DNA from: Actinobacillus capsulatus DSM 19761
GTDB lineage: Bacteria; Pseudomonadota; Gammaproteobacteria; Enterobacterales; Pasteurellaceae
Assembly: GCF_000374285.1 (NCBI RefSeq)
Contig: NZ_KB893934.1
Coordinates: 1 to 64,000, forward strand
Direction of reading: 5' to 3'
DNA length: 64,000 nucleotides
A program made the translations under genes and the position numbers. The first letter of the stretch is position 1, and each line of letters begins with the position of its first letter. The notes under the pieces were generated by a model. The model did not search any database, was not told where the DNA came from, and saw only the letters and a list, made by a program, of their open reading frames with translations. Shown here piece after piece: positions 62,280 to 64,000 of this stretch.

Positions 62280-63257
62280 TTAAATTACTTCTGTTTTTGC
62301 CCAATTCGCTAGTAATTCACGATACGGTTTGATAAAGCGTTCATTGGTAAATTCGCCTTGTTTAATTGCTAATTGCGTACGTTCTTCACGGTCATATTCA
62401 ATGGTGGTCAATGAATAATCTTGGTAGGTTAAACTTGGTTGATATACTTGTCCTGCAACCGAGTTAGCATTGTAAATTTCTGGACGATAGATTTTTTGGA
62501 AGGTTTCCATTGTGCTGATCAAGCCGATTAACTCTAAATTAGAGTAATCGTTCAACAAATCGCCGGTAAAATAAAATGCATACGGGGCAACCGATTTGGG
62601 TGGCATAAAGTAACGAACTTTCATCCCCATTTTTGCAAAGTAATCATCTGTTAATGAATAAGTATTTTGAGTATATTCCGTACCTAAAATAGGGTGGTGG
62701 TTAGTGGTTTGCGTATAAGTACGGGTACTCGCCACGCTTAAGCAGAATACAGGAGCTTTAGCCGAAATTTGTTGATAAGCTTCTGAATCGACTAATAATT
62801 TGAACAATTTACCGTGCAACTCACCATAATTAGCTGGCACACTAAATTTTTCTTGGTTTTTATTATGGTTGATCAACCAGACACTAAAATCATAATCGCG
62901 TACATAAGATGAGAAACTATTGCCAACAGTGCCATCAATGCGTTGATTTGTGTGCTTATCCACAATGTAGGTTTTTAGCATTTCAATCGCAGGGAAATGC
63001 TCCTCTTGCCCTTCTATCACAATATCCGCAGACACAATTTCAACCTCAACCGCATAACGATCATTTTTCGGATTATCCCAATGAGCGAAGTCATTAAAAC
63101 GGTTATTAATCATACGTAAGGTATTGTGTAAATTTTTCTTACGATTTTCTCCTCGAGCAAGGTTAGCAAAATTTGTTGTTAAACGTGTGCTTTGAGCGGG
63201 TGCATAGTCTTCATCAAATCTCAGTGTTTTAATAGTGTAGTGAAATGGATTGCTCAT
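62280..63257 (-). CDS. mesX: MesX (DUF1852), partner of MesD
   Basis: 325-aa DUF1852 protein. Stretches: FHYTIKTLRFDEDYAPAQST, RMINNRFNDFAHWDNPKNDR and EDYALTTIEYDRE-like YQDYSLTTIEYDREERTQLA. In the literature this family is needed for MesD-type methionine synthesis and the system is oxygen-dependent. The ATG at 63255-63257 follows gagg and gives the usual family length; a longer frame adds 30 atypical residues. 18 bp before mesD. Confidence 0.87.
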   Translation of the reverse strand: MSNPFHYTIKTLRFDEDYAPAQSTRLTTNFANLARGENRKKNLHNTLRMINNRFNDFAHWDNPKNDRYAVEVEIVSADIVIEGQEEHFPAIEMLKTYIVDKHTNQRIDGTVGNSFSSYVRDYDFSVWLINHNKNQEKFSVPANYGELHGKLFKLLVDSEAYQQISAKAPVFCLSVASTRTYTQTTNHHPILGTEYTQNTYSLTDDYFAKMGMKVRYFMPPKSVAPYAFYFTGDLLNDYSNLELIGLISTMETFQKIYRPEIYNANSVAGQVYQPSLTYQDYSLTTIEYDREERTQLAIKQGEFTNERFIKPYRELLANWAKTEVI

Positions 63258-63484
63258 TATTACCTCTGTATTAAGCTTCATTGCTAATTGATAGAGGTAA
63301 TCTATCTCATATTTGTTATGAATCAAAATGAAACATTTTATTAACAAGCATGAAATATATTCATAAACTATAAGCTTAATGAGTTAAGTGGATAATCGGC
63401 TATAATTAAAACAAAATGTATTTTTTGAATTACTTACGCATTTGGATTATGATACGGGCAAATTCCTTGAGAAAGATAGCTCAC

Positions 63485-64000
63485 ATGAAATATTTTAAAC
63501 TTACCTATATCGCATTACTTACAACATTTGCAGTTTCCGCCGTTGCGAATGAAACCAATGATGCAAAGAACACTTGGGCGGATCAACAACGTAGTTCGAT
63601 TCGTACTAAATTACATGATTGGTCAAACGGCATTAATGATTGGTTGGGTGAAACGGATCCAAGTAAACCGGCATCGGCAAGTTTACGTGTGATGTTAGAC
63701 AATCAATGGAATAAGCATGATCGTTTTTCTTATAAACCTCGTGTACGAGGCAAAATCAGATTACCGGTATTGAAAAAACACGTCAGCGTGGTATTCGGTG
63801 ATGAAGATTTGGAAAACCAAGCGCGCGATAAAAATCATGTCGGACAAAATTACCGTAATTTACCGCGTGATCGTAATTATGACAGCCGCCAAGCACGTAA
63901 CGATAATGCCTCTATCGGTTTACGTTGGTCAAATGAGATTAAGCGTTTAGGCATTGAAAGTGATTTGGACGGCGGTTTACGTTCGGGCGGTGATATTTTC
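63485..64000 (+). CDS. Exported protein of unknown function, cut by the window end
   Basis: The first 172 codons only, no stop. Residues 1-20 form a signal peptide (ends VAN or SAVA). The mature part is rich in Arg, Asp, Asn and Trp (WADQQRSSIRTKLHDWSNGI; LRVMLDNQWNKHDRF; GLRWSNEIKR). Alternating strands such as ASIGLRWSNEI could belong to an outer-membrane barrel, but I do not recognise the family. Separated from divergent mesX by about 230 bp. Confidence 0.75.
   Translation, partial: MKYFKLTYIALLTTFAVSAVANETNDAKNTWADQQRSSIRTKLHDWSNGINDWLGETDPSKPASASLRVMLDNQWNKHDRFSYKPRVRGKIRLPVLKKHVSVVFGDEDLENQARDKNHVGQNYRNLPRDRNYDSRQARNDNASIGLRWSNEIKRLGIESDLDGGLRSGGDIF

Overview
The window looks like a chromosomal segment of a Pasteurellaceae bacterium, most likely of the Actinobacillus group (A. 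pleuropneumoniae/A. suis-like). Three things point there: many copies of the Apl-type uptake signal sequence (core acaagcggtc) in intergenic DNA, often as inverted pairs; close Haemophilus/Actinobacillus-type protein sequences; and the moderately AT-rich base composition. The species call is inference. No phage, insertion sequence, CRISPR array or tRNA gene was seen.

Left arm (1-12.8 kb, all on the minus strand): the 5' end of a 16S rRNA gene with its leader and promoter; the complete F1Fo ATP synthase operon atpIBEFHAGDC; a Fur-box-preceded TonB-dependent receptor of the heme/hemoglobin type sitting between atpI and rsmG; and rsmG-mnmG. Next to mnmG, at about 12.87-13.19 kb, lies a strong candidate for the chromosomal replication origin oriC (nine GATC sites in about 210 bp and three perfect DnaA boxes). 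The left-arm genes all read away from it.

13.2-29.8 kb is mostly carbohydrate and small-molecule uptake: a Cof-type HAD phosphatase, a mannose-family PTS (manXYZ), a gluconate system (gntP, gntK, gntR, with two GntR operators), a ribose system (rbsR-DACBK, with an RbsR palindrome and a CRP-like site), a YchJ protein, and an amino-acid (cystine-type) ABC transporter whose permease/ATPase half has a MetJ-like operator in front of it.

29.9-42 kb is housekeeping: mutS, a lone HigA-like regulator, and the conserved rsfS-rlmH-mrdA-mrdB-rlpA-dacA-ybeD-lipB-lipA elongation/lipoylation cluster, followed by a lipoprotein. 42-53.8 kb is a patchwork that includes decayed genes: an aldo/keto reductase remnant, a diflavin reductase paired with an Aer-like PAS protein, a frameshifted dps, pirin, an ACT protein with a PFL/UPF0210 protein, a badly broken membrane-protein gene, a cysteine desulfidase-family gene, a ComEA-like protein with a long Ala/Lys-rich stalk, fklB, and yedE-yedF.

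53.8-61.1 kb is a complete L-ascorbate utilisation locus: ulaG-ulaR-ulaE-ulaF leftwards and a fused ulaAB-ulaC-ulaD rightwards, with a perfect CRP core site between them. After it comes a folate-independent methionine synthase pair (MesD-like plus MesX/DUF1852), then the start of an unknown exported protein cut by the window end.
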